From NCBI GenBank assembly GCA_977006965.1, contig OZ345361.1, forward strand, positions 1,922,001 through 1,986,000: DNA of 64,000 nt. The letters run 5' to 3'. The notes beneath the pieces were generated by a model. That model saw nothing but the letters and a program-made list of their open reading frames with translations. It was not told the origin of the DNA and made no database searches. A program made the translations under genes and the position numbers. Source of the DNA: Phymatolithon calcareum. Taxonomy: Eukaryota > Rhodophyta > Florideophyceae > Hapalidiales. This document shows, piece by piece, positions 1 to 13,418 of the stretch; position 1 is the stretch's first letter, and each line of letters begins with the position of its first letter.

Positions 1-3000
1 CCTCTTATTGCACGCAGACGGAGCTCGCGGCTGTTCTCCCGTTTGAGTTTAAGGTTGGAGGAAAAGCCTGAAGTTCGCTCACTTGGTAGTTTTCAAAACA
101 GTCTCTCAGTGATAGTTTCTGGTATTTCTCTTTTACATATGACCATAAAAAAACGATGATGAAGAAAATCCACTTGTCAGCTGCTTTCTCAGTCGCATTG
201 ATATCTTCTTCGGTGAGGTGGTTACTTGAAAGGAGCTTATGAGAAATATCGCTCTAAACGAGGAAAGGCATTGAGCGCTCTTTTTACCGAAGTGGTACCT
301 CCGGGAGTCGGCAGGGAGTGGAAGTAGTTCCAGAAAATCGCACTGAGTTTTCCTTCAAGCTCTTTTTAAGCCTCGCTGAATTCCATGCTGCGGAAATCTC
401 TTTACACTCTGGAATTATTCGTGAGGCCGATGTGTTCCGAATTCCTCGCTGATACACTTCTCGGTCTCTTGCTCCTCTTGGGACTGCTTTCAAGTTCAAT
501 GGCAGCATAGTAACTCGCTTTAAATATTGGAGCAACAGAACGTTTCTCATTCGTTCGACAACTCATTCTGGTGTAACATGCGGGATGTGATGACACGTTT
601 TATGAACAGGCTCCGTCGCGAAATGAAGACATTTAAGCTTTCACGGGCTCCAATCTCTTCATCCACAATAGATCGCTCCTCCTAACAGCCCATGAACTGC
701 AAAATCATATGTCCGGCCGCGATGTTTTTAAACTCCATGTCGATTTCGCCCACTACAACTTTTTTGGATTCCTGAACGTTGCAACAGTAAAGCCATTACA
801 ATTGTAACGCGTCAAAAGAGAGCAGCATACCAGGCGATGATGGCCAAATTTTGGAGTTCAGGGACAAATTATTTGACCTTTTTATACTAAAATCGCCTAG
901 GCATCAAAAGCTGCCACAATGTGTACAGTGTGCAAAATCTCTGCATGAACGCGCACCGTAGCTTGGTACTTTTCGCATTGATTGCACAGGGAGGTATTTT
1001 TGATCAATTTAATTAACCTCGATTTGTGTGTTCCCCTGTTTCTTAGTCAGGAACAAAACATGTCCAGGGGTAACCCTCTCGAGCAAAGACCTTTTCTCTG
1101 CTTCTGCATCAACGCCAAACAAGAGCGTGCTCACCTCCTCGACAGAACTTGGGGGCTGGAGAGAAAAAGGGCGAATGAGGTCGACGACAGTTTCTTTCAT
1201 CGCTGCGCGCAGCTGGTACTCGAAGGTCAATAGTAAACCTCGGTAAAGAGAGATTGTAGGCTTGCCGTGGCTGAGGGATGCTACCGCTGCTCTCTCTTCC
1301 AGAAGCCTGCTGCGAACCAGCTGGTATGTCAGTGTGTTCCAACGTTTCTCGTTGATTCTACGGCCCCGGAGTACAGGATGTGCTCTTCCAGTTTGTCAAC
1401 CATGCCATCGGCAGTGCCTAAATGCTGTAAAAAGTCCTCTCAGAAAGAGATATATGCTCTCCGGAGCCAATTTGTATCTATTACATCTATAAGTTTCTCC
1501 ATGTTTGTTAGATCGAGACCGGACATGCGACAAGCGGTGGTGAACATTGTATTTTTTTGAATATTCTCTTTAGTACAACGTTCGTACACAAACTCTCTCG
1601 GAAGTGCTTTTGCAACATCTACAGGTTTTGATACCAGAATTCTGTGACAAGTAGCACTTGTATTTGTTCTAGTTTCTGCGGGTCTGAGTCTGTTATGACT
1701 TCCAACTCCATTATCTCGATTAGGACTGTCACTATCGCTCGACTGGCCATCTGCACCGTTCAGTGGGTGGATATGAACTGCTCCGCCAGGAGCGGCAACG
1801 GATTCTGTTCTATGAAGCGAACTTTCTTGCGTATTTGAGCTGTAAATTCAATATTAGAACTCCAGCAGTGTTTTTCTCATAGGGTAAAACGCTTCACGCC
1901 GTACGGGCAACTCTTTCTATAACAGCATGTCCCGTAAATTACGTAGCAGACTCTTTTCCGCTCGAAGAAATGGTGCTCCTCCCACGCATGAAAATCTGAG
2001 CGAAAAGCAGCGGTGTTCTCGTCCTTACCCATGTCCGCGTATTTTTCTACAGCCCCTCTTCAATAAGACTTCCAACATTTTTTATTCCCAGCTTCTTGTC
2101 GTCCAGAGGTCAAATGAAATCACTCTGCTCACACTCGGCAAGAGAGACTGGCGCTCGTACGTTCTTCCCTTCAACGCTGAACCTCTAGCCCCTATTGCTG
2201 TAATGCCAGAATTCAACACGTGCAGCTTCGCTAGTGTTTCCTTTAGCGTGTCTTCGCCAGACGATCCGCCGGTTCCTGCATCACCTGTAACAGCCTCATA
2301 ATCTTGTAAATTATTTCCATTTTGAGATAGAGACATTGTTCTCCGCTGTATCGTCTTCCTCAGAACAAGAAAGGAACGAGAAATGCGCAGTGTTGAATGA
2401 GTCCAGTTCTGGTAAACCAATCCGAACTGTAAATTCAGTCCCATGTGTACCGTGTTCCACTGGAAACTTGTACAGCGCACCTAACGGAAGGCCAAGACAA
2501 CACAGAAATACGGAGGAAAAGAAACCGACGGGCCGAGACTTCTCCTTCAGCTTCAGCGTTCTCGACGGAACATGACGCACACAACCCCAGCACGAAACCT
2601 TGCGACGCGAACTCCGGCTCAAAGAATTAAAGCGGTAATATTACTTGATGTTGTTGTTCGTGTATCTCTGCCGCGCAACCCACATGCTCTGCACGCGTTG
2701 AACCAATATCTAACATGTGATCTCCAGGAATCAATGTCCTTGAATGCATTGATAAAGGAACTTAGCGAGATCGTCTCGAAAAACAGAACTCGTGTGAAAA
2801 ACACGATATGCATTACTTTGTACCTCATAGATCCTTTTCGAGGCGAAAACGTCGATAAGAATTAAGACCCATACTCGTCGAGAAAGGACGCAGATTGCAA
2901 GAATATTTTGCTGTTAGGACACCGGGTATACCCTGCCTTCGATGATTCGATATCTCACTTTCCGTCAAAGTGGAGCACGAGAGAAAACATCATAGGCATA

Positions 3001-3356
3001 TGAACAAATTTTCGTCCACACTCCTTTTTTACTCAAGATGAAGCTTGTAGAATGCTAAATCAATAGCAGAATCATCAACGGAAAGTAACTTTGATATAAC
3101 TTTAGAAGCTTTTTCCCGGTCAGATATACTGCTCAAAAAATTATCCTTGAATAAAACTGTTTGGTTTATACCATCCGGACCGTACGCAGAGGAGAGATTT
3201 ACGAATCTAAAGATGCCATTCATGGTTGCGAGAGAGCTATCGCCTATCACCGCGAGAAGATACGATTCCCGAATTTGGGCGAAGGCCAAGTGTAAAGCTG
3301 TTAAATGCGGACGTACAAAAAAGTGGGAAAATAATAGAAGCAGTTCAGCATTATAG
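1..3356 (-). pseudogene. Possible fragmented or intron-containing coding region
   Basis: On the minus strand this stretch holds a series of open segments with protein-like composition in changing frames, at about 3356-3029, 2480-2082, 1840-1640, 1560-1380, 1342-1009 and 250-1. They read as helical, leucine-rich protein without a motif I recognise. Stops and frame changes separate them, so this is either a long gene with several introns or a decayed gene or transposon. I could not place convincing splice sites for a full model. The plus strand carries only short open frames. I do not assign a function. Confidence 0.25.
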
Positions 3357-4003
3357 TAAAAATGGTTGTCGAATTCGACCGTTTCACAACATGAAATGAT
3401 CGAAACCCACAGACGTGCAGGCGGGTGGGCAGGTAGGAGTGCATGCAGGAGGGGGCGCAGAGAGAGTCGGGCACGATTTCAATCGGGCGTCGTGGGTAGG
3501 CGTGCAGGCACGACGCAGTTGCGCTGGCTAAGCATGTGCTATATGATATTTGTACGGCCTCGTGAGCGCGCCGGCCTCGTTTTCGTTGTTGGAGGTTATG
3601 GGGAAGGTTGATTGAGAGTTAGTTCCATGGTTTATTGACTTGGCCGACCTCGGATCCTGGCTATAAAGGCCTAGAAATCGGCTTGGATCGAATTTGGTCC
3701 GAAACCAAGTATGGGCCTATGTCGGCGACAAAGACCAATTAACAAAATACAAGTCTATCATAATGTTATCATATCTTACTGCTCGTGTAATGTCCCCAAA
3801 GTCATTCTTTTTGACGTTCAGTCAGCGGCACGCTTGTCATAGCCTTATCATAATTGTCCCGTCTAATTGCCGGTCATCTTGATTGAATGTTCTGAGACAA
3901 CTTGCTATACCACTTGAAACGTGTACACGTATAACGAGACCAAGACCTAGGCAAAGAAGTATGCCGCGACTATAGCTCCAATCTGACATACTTCTACAGT
4001 ACT
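3357..4003. other. Intergenic, no supported feature
   Basis: A short open frame at 3366-3611 (+) is rich in Arg and Gly and lacks any domain; it sits in a locally G-rich stretch and looks fortuitous. Nothing else is supported here. Confidence 0.4.
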
Positions 4004-5856
4004 GACCACAATTAGTGCGGACCGCACTAATTAGGAACATGAAAATCCGAGCTGCAACCAACAATTAGTGCGGACCGCACTAATCAGGAACCTGGTATAC
4101 TATTTAGGAACCCGCACTAATAGTTGTGACCAACAATTAGTGCGCCAGGTTTATAGAAACACTATTCTCGCCAGAAAGACTAGAGATAAGAAACGAAAGT
4201 ACTTGTTGCTATTAAAAGTCGACCGAGTGCAAAAATTATAGATCTTCCTGTACGGTCGCGAGCTTCTCTCCAAGATCTGGTACTGGATCCATTAGAATTC
4301 TCTTTATGCTCACGGACAATCTATTGTAACTCTCTTTTCAACTGCGACACTTTCCACCCCCCGTTTTGCATTGCTTTTCTGGCCAGTGTCATTCCGTTCG
4401 TGTCTTTGATATTTTTAGCTTCTCGAATAACATCAGCAGCCAGCCGCAAGAAATAACCCTTCCCGGGATTTCTCAAGGCTCCTGAGTTCCTTCCATCCCG
4501 CCGGCCTGAGTCTTTGAAACCATTTCCGCTGATGATCTGGTTCAATTTTCGCTTCTCCCACTTCTCTCTCCAAACAGACTTGATTTTGGATTTCGGTGAC
4601 GAACAACAGCCGGAGGAGCACCTAGCGATAATGCCGGGACGGGTGATGTGAGGTCATGGCCAGGAATGGACGTGGATCGAGAGGTGTGTTCGTGATTACA
4701 TGAATCGTCGTTCTTCTCTCCGTCATGATCTACATGACGGGGGACATGAGAATTGGAGAACACAACCGCTGGAATAGGAAGAAGAGTATCCTCCAATTCG
4801 CCGTCAATGTCCGAGCTTACATAGATTTCGAGTAGAATTTTCCACTGCTCTGCCATTGTATTGCCAGGTTATTTGCACAAAAGCTCTAAAACAGGAGTGG
4901 AGGCTTCGGGAACTCTGTCCCTGTTTCTGGTATAGTCGTTTGTGGATTGTTCTTGTCGAAGCCCATACGCCAAAGTCGGCTTTTCAGAGCAATGAGCTAG
5001 TTTTTCTTCAACTCCCTTCATACCGTGAAGGATGATATTGCAGAACAGAATTCTGTTGGAGGTGATGTTCAATATGGAGATTCTGTTTTTCTGATGACCG
5101 GCTTCAGGTATTGCTCTTTAAATCCCTTTTCAAATCGCTATTGTTCTTACAAAAAGTCATTAATAGTACGCCACTGACGTAATGTATGCATCTCTTATAC
5201 AGAAAAAGACAAAACTGGGGTTATGTTTTAACGAAGAGCGAAACAATAATGATTTAGACAACAGATGGTTTGAGACTGGAGCTATGTTTTCTTGAGACGT
5301 GACACAAGGTACTGCAGATGAAGCACTATCACAGCAGAGATCAACGTTCTTGTTTTAATTTCCGGGTAACTTATGCATCTCGAATGCAGCACTTTACAGA
5401 GGTTTACAAAGACAACCTTACATAGTGTGAAAATGATTGACGTATGTACAGAGAGCTACTGTAGTGCCTTACATCTCCTGGGAATACAGTTGCTTCTCAG
5501 GTATCCAGCACCTTACTCCGCACCCCATTTCCAGCACCACCTTGCCCAGAGTAAATGAAATTCCATGGAAGCAGACACCCAGCGATGCTCAGCACATAAA
5601 GAGAGGCCCATGCAAATGGATCTGAGGAGACGTTCCAAGCTACTGTCAAGTGGACAGTAGTACGTGGAAGATTTCAACGTGAAAACAGCACATGAGAATG
5701 AAATAACCTTTCCAGAAAAATTATTTTAGAGACCCTAATTAGTGCATCCACGCAAACGAAAAGAGGAGACAACAATTAGTGCGGCTCACACTAATTAGGA
5801 ACCTGGCGTTCTAATTAGGAACCCGCACTATTTAGGAATCCGCACTAATTGTGGTC
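4004..5856. mobile_element. TIR-bounded element with ATTAGTGCGG palindromes
   Basis: The left edge, gaccacaattagtgcgg at 4004-4020, recurs in inverted orientation at 5840-5856. Near both ends the palindromic core attagtgcggaccgcactaat or broken forms of it recurs, together with a taggaac word (4020-4150 and 5737-5850). Inside, two minus-strand open frames (4856-4542 and 4545-4321) overlap by four bases in different frames; the second ends in a basic Ala/Lys/Gln-rich stretch. I do not recognise either product. Inverted ends around a 1.85 kb unit suggest a DNA transposon or a pair of MITEs. A clean target duplication was not found. Confidence 0.45.
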
Positions 5857-7783
5857 GTTACTGTAACTGTTTTTCCAATTGTCGAACTCTAAGTAAAGCT
5901 TCTGGTCGAGATCGCTGTGGGCGGGAAGGCCTACAGTGTACACAGGGCGCTAAAAGTTTGGCTGATTGTTAAGGTTGTCTCATCACCTAACACTCAGCAT
6001 CTAACTTCCATTATCTGCCTCTCTAGTGCTCTCGCCTCGATCATATCACGGCCTTGGCACTCCCGTTTATTGATAATATTTGCTCTGCAATCATGCGTAG
6101 GGTCGGTAATCCTTACGCAACTGTGTGACGGATTCTTTCGGATCAGTTATACTACGGTAGTGCACCCCTTTTCGACCACATGCGGAATGCGAATCGTGAA
6201 TGACAATGAATCCTTCTCCTTGCGCGTCATTAAGGTCCATCCAGTGCAGTGGACGTGACCCTGTCCAACATGCCGGCTGAATCCTGCCATTGCGCTATGG
6301 ATAAGCTATATATTCAGGCCTAAGTTTGCCAAGGTTCGTGCGCTGGAGCGTCTCACGAGCCAAGCCGAAAGTTAGTGTGGAGGAAGGAACGTACAACTCT
6401 CTGCGTTTTCTCTAATATTTTGATGAAAATAATGTTCAAGAAGATATTCCGTTACTCCTTGGTTCCCGTTACACAAGACTAACTCAATTGATGGACTATG
6501 TCGTACACGATTAGCCTAAGGAAACATTATTTTTCAGACTTCTTGAACACGTTGTACCTCCTGCGAACATTCGTACAGCAGCCTAGATTATTAGATAAGT
6601 TATATTCGTCGACCAGACTAACTATACCGGCAGCTTGCTTCTGTCTTGGAATTCTTCCACGAGGTTTATCTCAAAGTTTAACCACTCGTTGAATAAGGCA
6701 TGAATCGTCTCCGACTGAGGACTGTTTAGGTTTTCTTGACTACAGTTTTAGGTTCTGTGATTTCCATTTCAACGCCTCCTGGATAGCCCTACATTGTATA
6801 TTGCTGCATTTGGTGGCACTTATGCTTAGATCTTTTTATTGCTCTGTCATTCTACCTTTTCCTTTTTCCGATTTTCCCTTTCTGACACGTTGAAGGCACT
6901 CCATTGATAGCAGCAAACAACCGATCAAAGTCAGCTTCGCGAACACTTTGCGCCATTTGGCCTTTTAGTTTGCCTGTACCAGAGACTATGCAAAGATTGA
7001 AAGCAATTCAAACATTCCGCATTTCTAGCGCAATACCATACTCAAATATTTTTATTGGGCGGGTCGTTTTCATACCGAACGTTTGCCGGAGCAGAAACAA
7101 CGGGTATGGGATACCCGTGGCGCAAACATTCCTCTCCGCACCCGTTCACGTCAGACCGACGGCTAATGCCTGCAGTTTACCCAGAGTCCCATATACGCAC
7201 AACACACTGGTTTTACTTGCAATGTCGACTTCGATATTCGCTCCAATTCAAAATCGACTAAACAATGAAAATATAACGTATTTTCAGTTCGTTTTGGGCC
7301 CCAATATTAGACGATTTGAATAAAAACACGCATGTACAGACAACCCTTTCAAGGGTCTATCCGTTGCGAATTGATTATACAAACACAGTTTTAACATGTT
7401 GTTTTCCCTTTCCGATTAACGTTGATCTGGCACATAGGTTAAGGCATGAATCTAATTTTATAGCCTTTAAAAGGGTTTTATTCTTTCAACCTAATCGCCG
7501 CTCTCAAAAAACGCAGAATATCATCGACATTTCAATGCCTGCTTCTAATTTTGTAAACTTGATCGTTCCGGCAGTGATCATAATCTTGAGAAATCAATTC
7601 GGAAATTCCGACATCAGTATGGAGAATTTTTTCGGGAATTATATGGAAGTGAATCCTTTGCTGGCTCACTTCAGAGGGATGGTAATTTTTCTGGGCCGTT
7701 CTTGGGATTCTTTGTGCTTAGAGAGTAATCGCTCATAGTCCTGATATTGCTGACATCAAACGGAGTGTCTCTAAGAATCATAT
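5857..7783. other. Intergenic, short unassigned frames only
   Basis: Open frames at 5917-6258, 6904-7323 and 7316-7738 (+) show no recognisable domain or targeting signal and overlap readable minus-strand stretches. Composition is AT-rich compared with the gene islands. I support no gene here. Confidence 0.4.
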
Positions 7784-7814
7784 GGGGAGCTTAAACTCAA
7801 ACCGTTCCCTAATG
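7784..7814. repeat. Left terminal inverted repeat of the DUF7869 element
   Basis: This 31-bp sequence matches the reverse complement of 11037-11067 at 30 of 31 positions; the only difference is C versus T at the seventh base. Confidence 0.85.
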
Positions 7815-8331
7815 CCGAATCACGAAAGTATTTTTTCTTTTAATTTTGTGTTGTTATGATATAAAATTATGAAAATAAAAATTCGGTACAAATAGGAGCA
7901 GAATACATCAGAGAATCATCTGGGCAATTTTATTTTTAAAATTTACTAATAGATTAAGAGCTCTCATACTGTAAGACCTTACAGTGCATTATATATTCCA
8001 TGTGCAGTACGACAAGAAGTCACAGCAAGGACTGCTTCTTCGCCTCGTCGGGAGTGCTCCCCAGTCTCGCTCCCCATCGTGGAAACTGTATTGTCGCCAA
8101 GCACATCAACCGTAAGACCAAGCGTAGATTGGATCAACTATCAGATCCTCACCACTGGGCTGGATAGTCAGTAGACAGCCCTAATCTGCACTCTCCAGCC
8201 GCATCTATGATCGCTAACCCACTATTAGTATTACCAATCTCATCTGGGTAAAGCCCTAGTCATCCTTCAGTGCTAACATCACCGCCTTTCTAGCTGTCGC
8301 CCTTGCACGCGATTAGTGAAGTGTACAAGAA

Positions 8332-10460
8332 ATGTCCGAGTCAGACTCAGATTCGGAATGCACCCTACTAGACAGCTACATTTTGCAAGACAAAGCTGAT
8401 CAAATCGAGGATCCTGTTGACCTCTCCAACGAGCTCCAGAATTCCATTGCAATGCTTGACAGCTATGCGGACAGTACACTCACGTTCCCAACGGCAAATG
8501 AACCGTCATACGTTGACAAGAAAATACGAATTCTGGAATCATTCTTCGATGCAAACAGCGAGCCGTGTTGTTCCAGAAAATGTGCCTCGACATTACAGCT
8601 TGAAAGTCTTCAAAGTTTTTGTCTGTCTCTCCTTTCCTTGCCTCGAGAGCAATAACAGGCTTTTATTTGTGGTATTATCTCCGCTGTCAACTTTATTGGT
8701 GGTCGAACCAGTGAAACAAAATCAGTCTGTTCCCGTAATAAGTACATGCTTTTCGGCCGCCCAGTGTGTCGTAAATTTTTTTGTGCCGCTCTCTGTATAA
8801 GCAAGTCACCTCTGCAACGCCTTGCGCAAGTGAGTGAAGCTTTTTGCACAAAGACCGAAGTATCCTTTGATGAAATGCGGGGAGGTTCGACTGAAGGAAA
8901 CAGAGTTCCAAAAGATGCTTCATAACATGTGGTGTCATTTATTGACACACTGTCTGAAACGAACGGGTTGCCTGACCCAGGTCGCTCAAGGACAGACAGC
9001 TTTTATGGTCAACTTATTCAACTTCCGCACAATCTATCTGATTCCCTAGTTTATCAAAAGTATGAAGATACTGTTCCAGCAGATATCAATGTGTCTAAGC
9101 CGACATTCTTCAACATTTGGAAAAGCTGCAGACCATATGTCAAGCGTCTCCCACTAAGGTCCGACATGTGCACAGTATGTTCCCGTTTTCATAATCATAT
9201 CGGCAGCCAACTATTGTCTAAGTCAAATTTTTCCACCTTAAGAGTAGACAAGGCAATTCTTTTGTTCGAGGAACATCGCAAGTGCGCCCACGACTGTCGA
9301 CTTTTTTACAAAAGCTGTCAAAAATTTGGGGAGAGAGTTACGAAAACAGAGAATCTCTCTCTGGAACCGACGTGCTCGATTTTTTGTGCCTAAGCATGGA
9401 CTTTGCAGAGAATACTCAGATTCCGAAGCATACTGATCAAGAAGGAGAGATGTATTTTTTGACGCCTCTGAAGCTTGGACTATTTGGTGTCTCAGACGAA
9501 GGCTCACGGGAACAAGTTACATTTCTACTTCCAGAACGAAAAACTATCAAGAAGAATGCATGTGCAGTTGGCTCCATGCTACTACAAGCAATTCGAATGC
9601 GGAACGTTCGTTTTCGTGTTTTACACGTTTTTGCAGACAACGCAAGTGGCCAGAACAAGAATCAGTATGTTTTCGCACTTCTATCACTTATAGCTGCGCA
9701 TGGAATGTTTGGTTGTCGTGAAGTTCGGATTTCGTTTATGACAGTAGGTCACACTAAGTTCTCACCGGATGGGTGGTTTGGTGTTCTCAAAAAGCGTCTG
9801 CTTCATCTTGACATAGACACAGTGCTCGATGTGGAGGAAGCTGTGCATTCTACGGGAATCAGGGAGCAGGCAAGAGCGTTTGGCAAGCCAGGTCATGCTC
9901 ATGTTGCCAGATTCACTCACAATCCATTCACGAATGAGAGAAGTTTTTCTACTCTCAACCTTCACGAATTAGTTGAAAAACATTTTCATCCTCTACATGG
10001 TCATTCGACCTGGCATGACATCAAATTTACTCCAGACGGGAAGCTTCTGTGGCGCGCTGCACCGTGCGGTGATCATCCCGAGACACTAGGTAAATTCTGG
10101 AATGAAGTGAATTTCGTGAAGGACTTGAATGCACTCAAGGCGTTGAAAATAGAAGACATCAGCCCGGCCGAGGAGGTGAGCATGGACTCTGAGCGAATAC
10201 AATACCTTTTCGAAAAAATCCGACCGTTTGTGCGACTCGGAAGAAAAAGCTACGCTATGCATGCGCATATGGGCGAGATATCTAAAAAAGGGACCACTTG
10301 CCCTCCTCCTACTGGCATGGAAGAGCCCACGGACTCCCATGAGGCCACACTGGATGAGCTAATCTTGCAAATACGACAAGCAGATCTGCCGGTCTCGGCA
10401 ATCACCGCCATGAGGAAGGCGGATGTGATTACAGCTATCTTGGAAAGAACGGAAAAGTAA
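8332..10460 (+). pseudogene. DUF7869-family protein, putative transposase, frame-broken
   Basis: The coding signal begins at the ATG at 8332 (acidic N-terminus), passes a CCSRKC cysteine cluster near 8560, then changes frame around 8656 and again near 8925, reading through SKPTFFNIWKSCRPY and a CTVC motif at about 9100-9180. It shifts once more between about 9330 and 9390 into the main 3' frame that ends at 10460. That frame holds the DUF7869 hallmarks: FADNASGQNKN near 9645, GHTKFSPDGWFG near 9750, and a final SAP-like helix pair. The spaced D/DN/GHT-D pattern resembles an RNase-H-fold nuclease (inference). The full protein would be roughly 680-700 residues. Frame changes may be decay or unrecognised introns. 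Its position between terminal inverted repeats supports a transposase role. Confidence 0.6.
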
Positions 10461-11036
10461 GATATTAATGATCTAAAATCCAAGGCATACAACGTTAGGA
10501 AGTTGAAAAATTTATTGAAGCGCATAGTCAACGGGGAAGACGGAGATTGAAAGAGAGCCTAGTAAACAATTTTGCAAGGACTTGATGTGAAAAAGGGAAG
10601 ATGAAGAGCAAAACGGAAAGCTTTGCCATCGCGCCGGCGTATACGCCACGTGAAGCAGCTATGTCACGCGCGGTCGCAAGTCTTGTCATCTGAGGCATCC
10701 CAGCCAATTGCGGCTGCGTTGAAAACCGCGTCCTCCGTCATTACATGGTTATGCCGCGAATATTTCACCCGAAATGTCTGCCTCTTGCGCCTGACGTGAA
10801 GACCTGTGCAATCGCTACGCACTATCAGGTGGTGTCGCCTACATATTTATCATAACTTGCAAAATATTTCCCGGGCTGTATCTCGGAATTTTAGCATGCC
10901 AAAGTCTGGCCTTGCGGCAACTATAATTAAAAATAAAGTAAGGATGCAGTCGGAATTGGGAGCTGAATCTTACACCAATGAATTCAGCTCGTTCGAAACT
11001 AGAAAGGGCGTTAATAAAATGTGTTTGATATTTTTT

Positions 11037-11067
11037 CATTAGGGAACGGTTTGAGTTTAAACTCCCC
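11037..11067. repeat. Right terminal inverted repeat of the DUF7869 element
   Basis: Inverted partner of 7784-7814, followed by ATAT as at the left side. Confidence 0.85.
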
Positions 11068-13418
11068 ATATAAGACTTGAACACATGTAAAAGCGTTACA
11101 ACTGGAGCGATTCCACTTTGTTTCCACAGCAATTACAACTCAAACTCTAGGAACGATTCTTGAGCACTGCCAACACACATCACCAAGAAAATAGACTGCG
11201 CAGAGCTGCGTAACTATAATGGACTTGTATGCCCTCAGATGGACTACAGAAGACACCTGTCCACAGATAGAAAAATGTACACGAGGTGACTTGAAAAGTA
11301 TGCGAAAGTGTCATGCCGCTGACCTTAACAAAACTTTAAAGCTTGGATAAAACAGGAAAGGTTTATATGTAAGCTAAAGAAAATTGATCCCTCACTGTTC
11401 GAGATTCAGAAATATGACCTTATGATAAAAATGTTTGAGTTGAACACAGCCCTTATAGTACTTTTATACTTCAATACCATGATGACTTAACCTTTATGAC
11501 GCCTTACAATATTCTTTATGGCCTATTGACGCCTTCCTATTACCTGCTTGTATCGAGTCCCGTAGCACCAAATCAGGCTTATAGTTCTCGTGGTTTCCGA
11601 TTTTCTTCGCCAAGCGACATTTTCCCTGCTCAAATAGCAATCACAAGCTCTCCAGAAAGCATGAAAACCTTCATACAATCAAAACAAGCTTTTAACGCCC
11701 TCTTGGGGGCCTTTTAGGCTACACCCTGCAATGTTATAGGAACCTAGAGTCCCAAGAGGAGCTTGACGCCATCACAACCGACCGTGAGCTGAATAATTTT
11801 GCTCATAGAGCGCCATGGTTCGAGAGCCAATTTTTATGCACAAATGAGGAATTGAATTCATATTTGAGATGCATTTTGAGAGCTCCAGGAGTAGAATAAG
11901 AATCGTATTCGTGCCGCCCGAGAGGAAGATTTCTGAAGCCTTTTGCATATGAGTGTCCAGAAGCCGATGGAGGGGATGAGAAAAAGCCAAGATATCCTTG
12001 TCGATACCGCCGACACTTTGGCTAATTGTTACAGTATCTCAGGAAAAGGCGCTTCTGCACTGCCAAAATCGTCACTAAGCAGAATCTCTGCTCAGTATGA
12101 CTGTAGCGGTGGCGATCTTGAAGTACCGATTTTTTCTTGAATTCCAGTCTCTCTTACTTGATATCTTATCTGAAGCTGCAATACAGGTCTCTTCATTCAG
12201 TGGATTGCACACTAAATATGTTCCTGAGAATAGAAGATGCTAATTTTGTCCTCAATTTTTCCCGATTCCGTATTGGAATTTCATTATGCTGACAGGACTA
12301 CAGAATCATAATTATTTAATCATTTTCTCAAGTGAGAAGAGCTTTAGTTGATTGCTTAAAATACAGTTGAGATTGAAGTCATGCTCCATTGTCCATCTGA
12401 TATACGAAGCACATTCTCCAGAGAAAGAAGTGACTGGGCCGTCGCCGCGCCTATTGTCATCTTCGTGCTTCTTGGCACCCCTGGCCATTCGTTTCAATAA
12501 CCTGGAAATTCTCTTGTTTGTTCAACAAACTTCCTCCATCGTGTCTTTCGGAAGGCAAATGTCATTGAAATAGTTATTCTAAGTACGAAAGTCGAGGTAG
12601 ATACATCCACGGTGCTTATCGGACATATGGTACGCCCTTCGGTATCGAAATATGGCTACTCAATGATGAAATAGAGGTGAAATACATGCCCGCATAGCGT
12701 CTTGGACGCGCTCCCGTCAAGGTCTTTGAGACAGCAAGAGCATACACAGGGAGGAAGAAGTCCCCGCAGAGAGGGAACCGGGGCTGCGTAGAAGACTGGA
12801 GCGTCATATGATTGGGGTCTGGAGGAGGAGGTGGACGCAGAACTAGATGGGTTTCGATCCATGTCAAGTGTCAGCCTCCATGAAAAAGATGGACACTAAG
12901 AGTCTGGACGACATACCGAAGTAGGCAGCTGATGGTACTGGATATCTCGAAGCTCTTTGTTGCTTATATAAAGACATTTGTGAGCATATTGCGGCATTTG
13001 AAAAGCTCCACGCCTCTACTATCACAAAAGAAGTATGATATAAAGCTCTAGAAATAGATTCAGCCGAATAGCTTCCGACCTCTCTTCTTATAAATCGAGT
13101 CTTCTCTTATATTCGTTAAATGAACATATGGAAACGGTGTCTGCGAATCATTGAAATTCCGTATCCATTTTATTCACGTAACTCCGTGGCTTAGGATGAG
13201 CCAAAATCAAACCTTCAAAGAAGAATGAAGTATAGCCGTAGCCTTGTGATTTCTCATATATGGAGGGAAATTAACAAACATTGTGACGACTGAAGAGCCC
13301 TTGTTTGCATCATTTATACATTTCGAACGCAGCATGTAGCCGTACATCACAACTTGGTATCGGTCATCATAGAGGTCCTCTGATCAACACTTCCAACGGA
13401 TTTTCTGACAGCTGACAC
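11068..13418. other. Intergenic, decayed sequence
   Basis: Only short frames occur. The one stretch with a recognisable signature is the RING-like remnant at 12656-12862 (minus), listed separately. The rest shows no repeats, RNA gene or domain that I can support. Confidence 0.4.
12656..12862 (-). pseudogene. RING-finger-like remnant
   Basis: The minus-strand frame contains a Ser/Pro-rich lead, then a CxxC pair (CSCCLKDLD) and TLCGHVFH followed by YFI. This is the C-C...C-H-x2-H/C spacing of a RING or RING-H2 finger, but the Cys expected after the histidine is replaced by Phe and the second half of the finger is missing because a stop follows. A gene fragment or decayed gene is the simplest reading. 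A chance match is possible since only about 30 residues carry the signal. Confidence 0.3.

Larger units (their letters stand above)
7784..11067 (+). mobile_element. DNA transposon with 31-bp TIRs carrying a DUF7869-like gene
   Basis: The 31 bases at 7784-7814 (starting GGGGAGCTTAAACTC) reappear in inverted orientation at 11037-11067 with a single mismatch. Both ends are flanked by ATAT (7780-7783 and 11068-11071), a possible 4-bp target duplication, although its palindromic nature makes it ambiguous. The 3284-bp unit encloses one recognisable gene, the DUF7869-like reading frame at 8332-10460. This arrangement is what a self-mobilising cut-and-paste element looks like. Frame breaks in the gene suggest that this copy is inactive unless introns explain them. 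Confidence 0.75.
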
